Below are positions 36,978 through 44,651 of a stretch of 64,000 nt of DNA, piece by piece; the first letter of the stretch is position 1; each line of letters begins with the position of its first letter. The position numbers and the translations under genes were made by a program. The notes under the pieces are model-generated. The model did no database searches, was not told where the DNA came from, and saw nothing but the letters and a program-made list of their open reading frames with translations. The stretch comes from Leptolyngbya sp. Heron Island J. GTDB taxonomy: Bacteria > Cyanobacteriota > Cyanobacteriia > Phormidesmidales > Phormidesmidaceae. The stretch is from positions 39,123 to 103,122 of the forward strand of contig NZ_AWNH01000021.1 in assembly GCF_000482245.1 (NCBI RefSeq). The letters run 5' to 3'.

Positions 36978-37997
36978 ATGAGTTATCTGAAGTCGAGTGT
37001 GTTTTCCCTGTTGGTGGGGATGAATTTGCTGACGGGTTGCAACTCCCCATCAACGGATTCTGTCAGTGAAGGGGGTGAAGCTCAGACTGCAACGACTCCA
37101 GTCAGCAGTGAACCTCTGGAGCTGTTGGACATTACGGTTAGTATTTTGCCCCAGGAGTACTTTGTTGAAAAAATCGGAGGCGATCGGGTTGAGGTAAACG
37201 TAATGGTGCAACCGGGGGAATCACCAGCAACCTACGAACCCAAGCCCCAACAGTTGAAGGACTTGAGTGAGGCGGAAGCTTACGTCAGTATTGGCGTTCC
37301 TTTTGAAAACGCCTGGATGGACAAGATTCAGTCTGCTAATGCCCAGATGCTGGTGATTGATTCTGCCCAGGGAATTGAACGATTGGAAATGGCTGCCCAT
37401 CATCATCACGACGAGGATCATGCCGAGGAAGCAGCGGACCATGACCATGAAGAAGAGCATGAGCACGAGGAAAAACATGAGCACGCTGAGGGAACTCTAG
37501 ATCCCCATATCTGGTTGTCGCCGCAACGAGTCAAGATTCAAGCCCAAAATATCTATCAGGGATTAGTAACGATCGATCCCGAAAATGAGGCAACCTATCA
37601 AGCCAATCTGACCCAGTTTTTAGGCGAAATTGATCAGTTAGATCAACAAATTAAACAAAACTTAGTCGGAGTTGAGAATCGTGAGTTTATCGTTTTTCAT
37701 CCGGCCTGGGGATACTTTGCCCAGGATTATGACCTGGAGCAGGTGCCTATTGAAATAGGTGGTCAGGAACCTAGTGCAGCGGAACTGGGGGAACTTATAC
37801 AACAGGCAAAAACAGAAAACATTCAAGTGATTTTTGCCCAGCCAGAATTCAGTACCAAAAGTGCAGAAACGATCGCTACCGAAATTGCTGGAGAAGTCCT
37901 GTTCATTACTCCCCTGGCCCCCAACTGGTCAGATAATCTGTTGCAAGTTTCCCAAACCTTTGCCGACGTGCTGAACCAGAACGGGGGCGGGAATTAA
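36978..37997 (+). CDS. znuA: Zinc ABC transporter substrate-binding lipoprotein ZnuA, second copy
   Basis: A 339-residue lipoprotein with signal sequence ending in the lipobox LLTGCN. The metal-binding core has DITVSILPQEYFVEKIGGD, the YEPKPQQLKDLSEA block, LDPHIWLSPQ and FIVFHPAWGYFAQDYDLEQ. The metal-loading loop (about 138-172) is rich in His and Glu (HHHHDEDHAEEA) but much shorter than in the first copy. Sequence is clearly different from the first ZnuA, so the two importers are old paralogues or separately acquired, not a recent duplication. znuC follows directly. Confidence 0.92.
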   Translation: MSYLKSSVFSLLVGMNLLTGCNSPSTDSVSEGGEAQTATTPVSSEPLELLDITVSILPQEYFVEKIGGDRVEVNVMVQPGESPATYEPKPQQLKDLSEAEAYVSIGVPFENAWMDKIQSANAQMLVIDSAQGIERLEMAAHHHHDEDHAEEAADHDHEEEHEHEEKHEHAEGTLDPHIWLSPQRVKIQAQNIYQGLVTIDPENEATYQANLTQFLGEIDQLDQQIKQNLVGVENREFIVFHPAWGYFAQDYDLEQVPIEIGGQEPSAAELGELIQQAKTENIQVIFAQPEFSTKSAETIATEIAGEVLFITPLAPNWSDNLLQVSQTFADVLNQNGGGN

Positions 37998-38756
37998 ATG
38001 ACTGAGGTCATTACCCTGCATCAAGTCTGGGCAGGCTATGGGACAACTCCGGTATTAGAAGACATTAACCTGGTGGTGAAGGAACGAGATTTTATCGGTT
38101 TAATTGGCCCCAATGGCGGAGGAAAAACAACGTTGTTGAAGGTTTTGTTAGGGCTGATTTCACCCAATAGCGGAGAAGTCAAAATCATGGGTCGCCCGGT
38201 GTCTCAGGGTCGAAAATACCTGGGCTATGTGCCCCAACTCCTGGAATTCGATCGGGAGTTTCCCATTCGGGTGGAGGATGTAGTTCGCATGGGACGCTCA
38301 GGTAGACGCCCTTTGCTGAGACGGTACAACCGCAAGGATGAAAGTATAGTCACTCGCAGCCTGGAGCAGGTAGGAATGCTGGGATTACGCGATCGTCCCA
38401 TTGGTCAGCTATCCGGTGGAGAGCGGCAGAGGGTTTACATTGCGAGGGCCCTGGCTTCTGAACCCCATATTTTACTTTTGGATGAACCCACAGCTAACGT
38501 GGATAGTAAAATCCAGAAAAGTATTTATGACTTACTGGCGGATCTCAATCAATTTCTGACCATTTTGATGATTTCCCATAACTTGAGTGCTGTTTCCACC
38601 TACGTTAAGACGGTAGGATGCCTCAACCATCGCCTTTTTTATCACAATGACAAGTTAATTACGTCGGAAATGATTGAGCAAGCCTATCAATGCCCCGTAG
38701 ATCTGATTGCCCACGGCGTTCCTCACCGCGTTTTTTCTCACCACCATAATGATTGA
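37998..38756 (+). CDS. znuC: Zinc ABC transporter ATPase ZnuC, second copy
   Basis: A 252-residue ATPase whose ATG immediately follows the znuA stop. Walker A is GPNGGGKTT, signature LSGGERQR, Walker B ILLLDEPTANVD and switch MISHNLSA, all intact. The YVPQLLEFDREFPIRVEDVV block is that of zinc/manganese importers. It overlaps the permease gene by eight bases, so the three products are made together. Confidence 0.92.
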   Translation: MTEVITLHQVWAGYGTTPVLEDINLVVKERDFIGLIGPNGGGKTTLLKVLLGLISPNSGEVKIMGRPVSQGRKYLGYVPQLLEFDREFPIRVEDVVRMGRSGRRPLLRRYNRKDESIVTRSLEQVGMLGLRDRPIGQLSGGERQRVYIARALASEPHILLLDEPTANVDSKIQKSIYDLLADLNQFLTILMISHNLSAVSTYVKTVGCLNHRLFYHNDKLITSEMIEQAYQCPVDLIAHGVPHRVFSHHHND

Positions 38757-39606
38757 AACCATTGGACAAGCTTTGCAATTTGACTTTATGCGTCATGCTC
38801 TCCTGGCTGGGGTACTGGTGAGCATTGCCTGCGGAATTATTGGTACTTTTGTAGTGGTCAATCGCATTGTTTTTATCAGTGGGGGCATTGCCCACGCTGC
38901 TTATGGGGGGATTGGATTAGCCTATTTCTTTGGCGTTAATCCAGTGTTAGGAGCGATCGCGTTTGCCCTGGCTGCGGCCCTGGGCATGGGCTGGGTGGAA
39001 CGCAAGACCCAACAACGGGCCGATACAATTATTGGGGTAATGTGGGCCATCGGTATGGCAGTGGGCATTATTGCCATTGATTTAACCCAGGGCTACAAAG
39101 CGGATTTAATGAGCTATCTCTTTGGCAGTATCCTCACAGTTCCCCGCCAGGAGTTAATCATTATGCTCATCCTCAACCTGATGATTGGTGCGATGGTTTT
39201 TCTCTTTTATAAAGAATTGTTGGCCATTTCCTTTGATCCTGTTTTTGCCACCACCCGCAATATTCCGGTGGATGCTCTGTACCTCACCCTGGTGGCAGCG
39301 ATCGCCCTGACAGTCGTGATGGTGATGCAGGTGGTGGGGTTGATTATGGTAATTGCCCTGTTAACCATTCCCGCAGCGATCGCTGGCCAATTTGTCCAGG
39401 ACATCAAGCAGATGATGTTCCTGGCCAGTCTGCTGGGGATGGCGTTTACGACGACAGGGCTGTGGCTCTCCTATTTTTTCAATCTCACCTCCGGCGCAAC
39501 GATTATTCTTGTTGCTGGAGCCGCCTATTTGCTCAGTTTGCTCCTGAAACAAAACAGGAAAACGATTAAAACGCCGAAATGCCGTACTGCAAAACGGTCT
39601 AGCTAA
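38749..39606 (+). CDS. znuB: Zinc ABC transporter permease ZnuB, second copy
   Basis: A 285-residue ABC-3 permease with about eight membrane segments. The ATG at 38749, inside the end of znuC, gives the expected N-terminus MIETIGQALQFDFMRHALLA; a longer frame exists but adds no family sequence. Family blocks are FISGGIAHAAYGGIGLAYF and VVGLIMVIALLTIPAAIA. The basic tail (KQNRKTIKTPKCRTAKRSS) is unusual. It is the last host-type gene before the recombinase that marks the mobile element. Confidence 0.92.
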   Translation: MIETIGQALQFDFMRHALLAGVLVSIACGIIGTFVVVNRIVFISGGIAHAAYGGIGLAYFFGVNPVLGAIAFALAAALGMGWVERKTQQRADTIIGVMWAIGMAVGIIAIDLTQGYKADLMSYLFGSILTVPRQELIIMLILNLMIGAMVFLFYKELLAISFDPVFATTRNIPVDALYLTLVAAIALTVVMVMQVVGLIMVIALLTIPAAIAGQFVQDIKQMMFLASLLGMAFTTTGLWLSYFFNLTSGATIILVAGAAYLLSLLLKQNRKTIKTPKCRTAKRSS

Positions 39607-39687
39607 AGCGTCAACTCATTTTAGCTGTCTTTGCGTACTTAGAAATGTGCGGATATATTCGATTGTATTAATCAAAGTTTTAATCCT

Positions 39688-40812
39688 ATGGCTAAGCCAT
39701 TAACCGACAAGGAAATCACCAAACTGATTGGTGAGGCCAATGCTTTTTTAAAAGCGGAGCGCACCAAAGTCGCCCTGCTTCGGGTCAGTGGAATGATTTA
39801 TTTTCAAGGGACATTCCCGCCGAAGCCGGACAGCAAACGAGCTAAGCCTTACCAACAGAAAATCGCTAGTCGGTTGCCGTGCTCACGTCAGGGGATAAAG
39901 AAGGCTCGATCAGAGGCGGTGTTACTTGGGGCCAAGCTAGTGACTGGTCAGTTTGACTGGAGCGATTATGGCGATCGCACCAAGGCAGGTCAGCGCACCA
40001 TCGGCCAATGGATAGAAAAGTTTGAGCAAGATTACCGCTCTCGAAATCAGCTCAAACACCGGACCTGGCGAAACGGATGGTTAAAGTACTTCCGGTCCTT
40101 AAAGTGGGATGAGCAGTTAAGTTCTGAGGCACTAATTGAGGCTGTCCTGAGCAAGCCCGCCAACACAGCGACTCGCAAGCAAATCTGTACTCGCCTTCAG
40201 GCGTTTGCCGACTATGCTGACCTTGAGGTTGACCTATTGCGATTCAAAGGGCGGTATGGTCGAGCCTCACAAAAGGCTAAAGAGCTACCGAGCGATAAGC
40301 TGATCGCTGAGTGGTGCGGTGGCGATCTCATCCGGTCACCAGAGTGGCGTAGGGTGGCGGGGTTGATCGCCGCGTTTGGGTTGAGGCCCCATGAAGCGTT
40401 TTTGGGCGAACTCCAGGACGATGGCCAGTTTCGGGTTAGAGAAGGCAAAACCGGAGCTAGATCAGTACGCGCCTTCTATCCGGAGTGGGTTGACCAGTGG
40501 GGCTTGTGGGGAGAATTGCCAGACCTAAACGCTCAGCGAGCTTACGACGATGGCAGGCTAGGTGGTTTTGTGAAAGACCACCTCAGACGAACTCACAAAC
40601 TTCCGTGTGCTCTTTACGACCTGCGGCACGCGTATGCCATCCGGATACACGTCCTGTTTGGCCTTAGTGAGACTGTAGGAGCGAAATTGATGGGTCACAC
40701 ACCTGATATGCATCTCAGTACGTACCAGCGCTGGCTAAGTGACGCAACAACGGAGGCCGCGATCGCACGGGCATTAGAGAGAGACGATCGACCTATGCCC
40801 CCAGTTCTGTAA
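39688..40812 (+). CDS. Tyrosine recombinase / integrase
   Basis: A 374-residue site-specific recombinase that would integrate and excise the element. The catalytic residues are visible: Arg233 in FGLRPHEA, Lys254 in EGKTGAR, Arg313 and His314 in LYDLRHAYA, His337 in MGHTPD and the nucleophile Tyr346 in LSTYQRW. An N-terminal arm-binding region and a core-binding domain (about 100-190) precede the catalytic part. Full length and intact. It lies 82 bases after znuB at the left edge, so the attachment site is probably in or near that gap. Confidence 0.9.
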   Translation: MAKPLTDKEITKLIGEANAFLKAERTKVALLRVSGMIYFQGTFPPKPDSKRAKPYQQKIASRLPCSRQGIKKARSEAVLLGAKLVTGQFDWSDYGDRTKAGQRTIGQWIEKFEQDYRSRNQLKHRTWRNGWLKYFRSLKWDEQLSSEALIEAVLSKPANTATRKQICTRLQAFADYADLEVDLLRFKGRYGRASQKAKELPSDKLIAEWCGGDLIRSPEWRRVAGLIAAFGLRPHEAFLGELQDDGQFRVREGKTGARSVRAFYPEWVDQWGLWGELPDLNAQRAYDDGRLGGFVKDHLRRTHKLPCALYDLRHAYAIRIHVLFGLSETVGAKLMGHTPDMHLSTYQRWLSDATTEAAIARALERDDRPMPPVL

Positions 40813-40849
40813 ATTTACGGGGCAATTAAACTAGTGTTGCCCCGTAAAT
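40813..40849. terminator. Element hairpin, copy 1 (TTTACGGGGCAA)
   Basis: ATTTACGGGGCAA (40813-40825) pairs perfectly with TTGCCCCGTAAAT (40837-40849). It lies at the convergent ends of the integrase and HNH genes. Two more copies occur in the element at other convergent junctions, so it is probably a bidirectional terminator. Confidence 0.65.
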
Positions 40850-41103
40850 AAAGTCAGTTGGCCTTTCCGTTCTAGACTTGCTTGTTTCTTTAAGAATCTA
40901 GCGGTCGGTGTGTTGTCATAACTTAGATGACATACGGAGCACAGCGCTCTGAGATTGTCGCGATCGCAATTTTGAGGCTCATGATCTAAGTGAGCAACGG
41001 TCAATGTCCATCGCTGTGGGTGAGCCCTAACCTCTGATTCAGGTACAGATATATCCTCTGGCCAGCCTGAGAACAGCTGGTTTATCGCATTAATACGAAC
41101 CAC
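40831..41103 (-). CDS. HNH endonuclease-like protein, short
   Basis: A 90-residue protein starting at a GTG. The core reads LTVAHLDHEPQNCDRDNLRA followed by LCSVCHLSYD, the HNH pattern with the catalytic-type His-Asp-His region, the asparagine and a CxxC zinc pair. The first CxxC pair found in longer members is absent, so it is either a short type or N-terminally cut. In phages such proteins nick or cleave DNA during packaging or homing. Its 3' end runs into the element hairpin. Confidence 0.7.
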   Translation of the reverse strand: MVRINAINQLFSGWPEDISVPESEVRAHPQRWTLTVAHLDHEPQNCDRDNLRALCSVCHLSYDNTPTARFLKKQASLERKGQLTLFTGQH

Positions 41104-41122
41104 AAATTCATTAACTGACTCG

Positions 41123-41156
41123 CCACATTAGCAACTTCACCTCGTCGCTAATGTGG
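41123..41156. repeat. 10-bp perfect hairpin upstream of the HNH gene
   Basis: CCACATTAGC pairs with GCTAATGTGG across a 14-base loop. It lies between the long leftward operon and the HNH gene and may terminate or attenuate that transcript; there is no T-tract. Confidence 0.4.
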
Positions 41157-41255
41157 TCGTTGTTCACTGTGGGACTATTTTTGGTCATACAATCCCCCGC
41201 ACCGCCAAGGGCACGGTTGTTTTAGCTCGTTTCATTTTCAGGAATTAACTAAGGT

Positions 41256-41582
41256 TTACCAATGCTTTGAATAACAAAGCGTTTCAAGCGTCGTAATAAT
41301 AGATTCTGGAGATTGATCCAAATGCTTGCAAACTTCAAACAAACAATCAGGTCTAAGTGCGCTGGAATCTTTGTCCATAGAAGCCGGGAAGGACACCTCT
41401 ACCCCTAAACCCTCATAAGTAAGAATTGGTGTGCCAGCACCATCCATGTGACATCTGCCGGTCCATTGCCAGCCAAGCGCCTTAAGCGTTTTCCATACTG
41501 GCTCACATGGCAGCTTTTGTAGGCGATCTCTGTGGTCACTACAAAGCCAGTCTTTGTCAGACGTCCACTTGCTTGTTGTCAT
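41256..41582 (-). CDS. Hypothetical protein, last gene of the leftward operon
   Basis: A 108-residue protein of unknown function. The ATG at 41582 overlaps the previous stop in an ATGA, which decides this start over a longer frame that would run through the neighbouring gene. It has LKALGWQWTGRCHMDGAGTP and several scattered cysteines and histidines, without a zinc-finger spacing I recognise. It is the distal gene of the replication operon. Confidence 0.6.
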   Translation of the reverse strand: MTTSKWTSDKDWLCSDHRDRLQKLPCEPVWKTLKALGWQWTGRCHMDGAGTPILTYEGLGVEVSFPASMDKDSSALRPDCLFEVCKHLDQSPESIITTLETLCYSKHW

Positions 41583-41857
41583 TTTTTTATCGCTCCGCAA
41601 ATACTCCGTAGTGCTGTATAAATGTACGCCTGAGCGAGTCGCATTGGCAGCCGTCCCTCTCTCCAGGCGGGCAGTGTTTGATAGTCCATAACGGCCTGCC
41701 ACTTTGGCGAGTAAGTAACGCCCTGATAGGTGACTGGCAATGCGTCGGCAATATTCGCCCAGTGATGTTCGTACCATGCGATCGCATTGTTGATATCCTC
41801 GGGCTTCACTACCTTTGCTAATGCTTTCTCGTCAGTGCATTGTGTTGGTGGATGCAT
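41579..41857 (-). CDS. Hypothetical protein
   Basis: A 92-residue protein of unknown function, with an N-terminal acidic helix region (PEDINNAIAWYEHHWANIADA) followed by a basic half. It overlaps the upstream gene by 26 bases and the downstream gene by four, so it is translated in a coupled chain. Composition is ordinary for a cytosolic phage protein. Confidence 0.55.
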   Translation of the reverse strand: MHPPTQCTDEKALAKVVKPEDINNAIAWYEHHWANIADALPVTYQGVTYSPKWQAVMDYQTLPAWREGRLPMRLAQAYIYTALRSICGAIKK

Positions 41858-42185
41858 CAGCGTCTAGCTCCAACTGAACGATTCCGTCTCGCTGAGCCAT
41901 GTAGTCAGTCCAACAACGGCGTAAGATATCGCGTCCGACTGGACAGTCGGACGCGATATTGTTGAACCGCCAGGACCGTTCGACGGCTGGCGTACCCTGA
42001 AGCAGTGCTACACAGTGGGCGATTTTTACGAGCTTCGTGTGCCCAGCAGGCTTAGCCGCTTTCTTTGCTAGGTAATCCTTAGCCGAGTCGGCGACGATGT
42101 TAAACAGCCCCTGAGCAACCCTGATCTCGTGCCTCACACCTCTGATTTGAGGCTCGGCAACAACCCATAACCCCTGAGTTTTCAT
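41832..42185 (-). CDS. Hypothetical protein
   Basis: A 117-residue basic protein of unknown function. Its ATG lies within the methyltransferase stop (TAATG) and is preceded by AGGAGG seven bases away, one of the clearest ribosome sites in the operon. The sequence (AKDYLAKKAAKPAGHTKLVKIAHCVALLQ) suggests a helical, positively charged protein that may bind nucleic acid, which is only a guess. Confidence 0.6.
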   Translation of the reverse strand: MKTQGLWVVAEPQIRGVRHEIRVAQGLFNIVADSAKDYLAKKAAKPAGHTKLVKIAHCVALLQGTPAVERSWRFNNIASDCPVGRDILRRCWTDYMAQRDGIVQLELDADASTNTMH

Positions 42186-42931
42186 TAGCAAACCTCCTGC
42201 GCTAGCGGTGCATATCTCATCGCCCTAGACAGGGCCAGTTCTGCGATGTCTGGAATGATGCTGTTGCCTAACGCTCTAACTCTGTCCACCCGATTGGGTA
42301 CCCCATTAGCCACTCCGCTAAAGCTGGGTGGGGTTTTGGCCCATGGGCTATTGCTCGATCTATCGTAGATTGCTTGTATCGGCCTTTGGTTGTCTTCGTG
42401 AAGGGCCAACCCGATCTCGCCATCGATGCTGTCGGCGTAGGCCACAATGAGCAATCGTTTCCGCATGTGTGGCGCACCCATGGAACAGCCTGATACAGCT
42501 GACCATTCAGCATGGTACCCGCAGCAGGAAAGCTCCCAGAGTATTGTTCCCATATCTCTACCACCCCTGAAGTTGAGCAGCGCTGTTGAGTTTTCCAGTA
42601 CGAGGAAACGGGGTCTAATCTGGCGAACCAGTCGGGTGATTTCGAAAAAGAGCCCGGAACGCTCGCCTTGAAGTCCAGCTCCATTTGGATTGGCGGATGA
42701 TATGTCTTGACATGGGAAGCCTGCTGTAACGACGTCCCAAGCTTCATAAGGTTCAAAGGTTCTGATGTCGCCATGGATTGCAACTCCGGGAAAGTTTTTT
42801 CTCAAAATCTCTTGGCAGTACGGATTTACCTCAACGAATTGCGTCGTTTTAATCCCTAGCCTTTGAGCTGCGATCGCAAACCCACCAATCCCGCTGAATA
42901 AATCCAAATGCGTCATGCTTGTGCACTGCAT
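42185..42931 (-). CDS. DNA (cytosine-5-)-methyltransferase
   Basis: A 248-residue C5 methyltransferase. Motif I is DLFSGIGGFAIA, the catalytic loop GFPCQDIS carries the nucleophile Cys, motif VI is LENS (usually ENV), motif VIII is HMRKRLLIV and motif X is RALGNSIIP. The target-recognition region is very short, so it is smaller than most members. The ATG at 42931 overlaps the preceding stop (TGATG) and has GGAGG upstream. No cognate restriction gene is adjacent, so it probably protects the element's DNA. A long open frame in another register is discussed in the findings. Confidence 0.9.
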   Translation of the reverse strand: MQCTSMTHLDLFSGIGGFAIAAQRLGIKTTQFVEVNPYCQEILRKNFPGVAIHGDIRTFEPYEAWDVVTAGFPCQDISSANPNGAGLQGERSGLFFEITRLVRQIRPRFLVLENSTALLNFRGGRDMGTILWELSCCGYHAEWSAVSGCSMGAPHMRKRLLIVAYADSIDGEIGLALHEDNQRPIQAIYDRSSNSPWAKTPPSFSGVANGVPNRVDRVRALGNSIIPDIAELALSRAMRYAPLAQEVC

Positions 42932-43287
42932 CAACAAACCCTCCGTAGTTGCTGCTCTTTTCCTAGCCGTGCGCGAATCGCCCCCACATCCAGCCGCCAG
43001 GGGCCGGTGTCTCCGTGAAGCTTGAATACCTCCACACCAGATTTGAAGTGCCCCGACCTAATTGCACGACGTAGCGCCTCAGGTGAGTCGTAGCCGAGTA
43101 ACTGATACGCCTCTGAGACACTCTGAAGGTCGTTTGACTGCTTAGATGATGAAATGGTCGCGATTTGTATTCGCAGCTCTTCTTGCCCCTGCTGGAGGTC
43201 GGAGAGCTGGCGTTTGATGTCTGAGGCAACAGCAGACCATTCGTTTAGTTGTTGCTCCAAGTTGGCCAAAAATTTTTCGGCGTCCAT
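42931..43287 (-). CDS. Hypothetical coiled-coil protein
   Basis: A 118-residue protein whose first half is a predicted coiled coil (LANLEQQLNEWSAVASDIKR, then QLSDLQQGQEELRIQIATI). The second half has a compact LLGYDSPEALRRAIRSGHF motif resembling a small DNA-binding or excisionase-like helix pair. Its start overlaps the dnaB stop by one base. Function unknown; its place between DnaB and the methyltransferase suggests a replication accessory or loader. Confidence 0.6.
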   Translation of the reverse strand: MDAEKFLANLEQQLNEWSAVASDIKRQLSDLQQGQEELRIQIATISSSKQSNDLQSVSEAYQLLGYDSPEALRRAIRSGHFKSGVEVFKLHGDTGPWRLDVGAIRARLGKEQQLRRVC

Positions 43288-44651
43288 TACGCAGTCCTCC
43301 CAGCCAAATTACGAAACCGAGTGTAAACAGGCTCAAATAGAAGCTTGGCTGTTCCGGTCGGCCCGTTCCGGTTCTTGCCAACAATCCATTCAGCCAGCCC
43401 TCTGTCGGACGACTCAGGATCGTAGTAGTCGTCTCGGTAAAGCAGGATAACGGTATCCGCATCCTCCTCAATATTGCCAGATTCCCTAAGGTCACTCATC
43501 ATTGGACGCTTCGGATTTCTTGCTTCTACGCCACGACTGAGTTGAGAAAGAGCCCACACACTCAATTCCAATTCCTTGGCCATACCCTTGAGCCCACGGG
43601 AGATTTGACCCAGCTCTGAGACCCGATTGATCGAGCCTCGATTGCCCATGAGTTGAAGATAGTCCACCATCACAAGCTTGATCGTGCCCGGCCCATTTTC
43701 GGCATTAATCCGCTGGACGTTTGCGGCAATGACTTCCGGGGTCTGCCGAAAGCTATCGTCTATCCAGATTGGCAGGCCAGATAACTTAGCTACGGAGTGA
43801 GTTAAGTCCTCCCAGTCATTTGCGCCCAGTTTCCCTTCCCTGATTTTATTTGCACTGAGATGGGCGTCCGCTGCAAGACATCGATATCCGACCTGTTGAG
43901 CGCTCATTTCCAGGCTGGCGATGTAGACCCCATGACCTGAGTTTGCTACTTGAACAGCAACGTTCACTAATCCAGCGGTTTTACCCATCGATGGACGTCC
44001 AGCCAAAATTGTTAGGTCACCTGGAAGAACACCTCGGGTCATCTCATCAAGGTCGTAGAAGCCTGTAGGAATACCTTCTAAGCCACCTCCCTGATAAGCC
44101 TGCTCAGTATGGCCAACGTTCTCGGCAATCACTTCCGAAAGCGGAACCGCATTACAGTCTCCTGCAACCAGCATCAAAATATCCCTGAAGTTAGCCTCAG
44201 CACTACTAAGGCAGTCTTGAATGTTTTTTGTCTGGTCATTGGCTATGCGCTGCAGTTCGCTGGCCAGCCGAGCCAAGCAACGTCGCTGGTGTTTTTCTAA
44301 AATCAACTCCGCGTGCTGCTCAACGTTGGCAGACGTGAGGCACAGGTCAAACATTTGGGCGATCGCAGCTTTCCCACCAACCCGCTCTAGCTGCTTGGAG
44401 TTGGACAAAGCTGTACACACAGTCATCAAGTCAACAATTTGGCCATCTCTATGAAGCTGTAGGCAAACCTGGTAGATGACTCGGTGGCTGTGTACGTAAA
44501 ACGCCTCGGGCGGTAGTCGATGGGCAATCCGTGAGATCGCACCAGGGTCAATCAGCAGCGCTCCAATCACGTCGTACTCAGCATCAATATTCGCTGGTTC
44601 AGCAGTCTTGGGCGCTCGAAATGGAACCACAGGGGCGTTGTTAGTTTGCAT
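43287..44651 (-). CDS. dnaB: Replicative DNA helicase DnaB
   Basis: A 454-residue hexameric helicase. The N-terminal DnaB domain (about 20-125, DVIGALLIDPGAISRIAHRL) is followed by the RecA-like ATPase with Walker A GRPSMGKT (218-225), Walker B KLVMVDYLQLM, the arginine-finger region and the late ADTVILLYRDDYY and VGKNRNGPTGT blocks. It is complete and should be active. It is encoded directly after the initiator, overlapping by eleven bases, which is the classic initiator-helicase pair of theta-replicating phages. Confidence 0.93.
   Translation of the reverse strand: MQTNNAPVVPFRAPKTAEPANIDAEYDVIGALLIDPGAISRIAHRLPPEAFYVHSHRVIYQVCLQLHRDGQIVDLMTVCTALSNSKQLERVGGKAAIAQMFDLCLTSANVEQHAELILEKHQRRCLARLASELQRIANDQTKNIQDCLSSAEANFRDILMLVAGDCNAVPLSEVIAENVGHTEQAYQGGGLEGIPTGFYDLDEMTRGVLPGDLTILAGRPSMGKTAGLVNVAVQVANSGHGVYIASLEMSAQQVGYRCLAADAHLSANKIREGKLGANDWEDLTHSVAKLSGLPIWIDDSFRQTPEVIAANVQRINAENGPGTIKLVMVDYLQLMGNRGSINRVSELGQISRGLKGMAKELELSVWALSQLSRGVEARNPKRPMMSDLRESGNIEEDADTVILLYRDDYYDPESSDRGLAEWIVGKNRNGPTGTAKLLFEPVYTRFRNLAGRTA

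Noticed and set aside
39607..39687. Attachment site of the element
   Set aside because: I looked for a direct repeat of this gap near 60-63 kb and for a tRNA target and found none, so no site is annotated.
41583..41777. Longer N-terminus for the hypothetical gene ending at 41256
   Set aside because: That stretch is already coding in another frame for the upstream gene, and an ATGA overlap marks the start at 41582.
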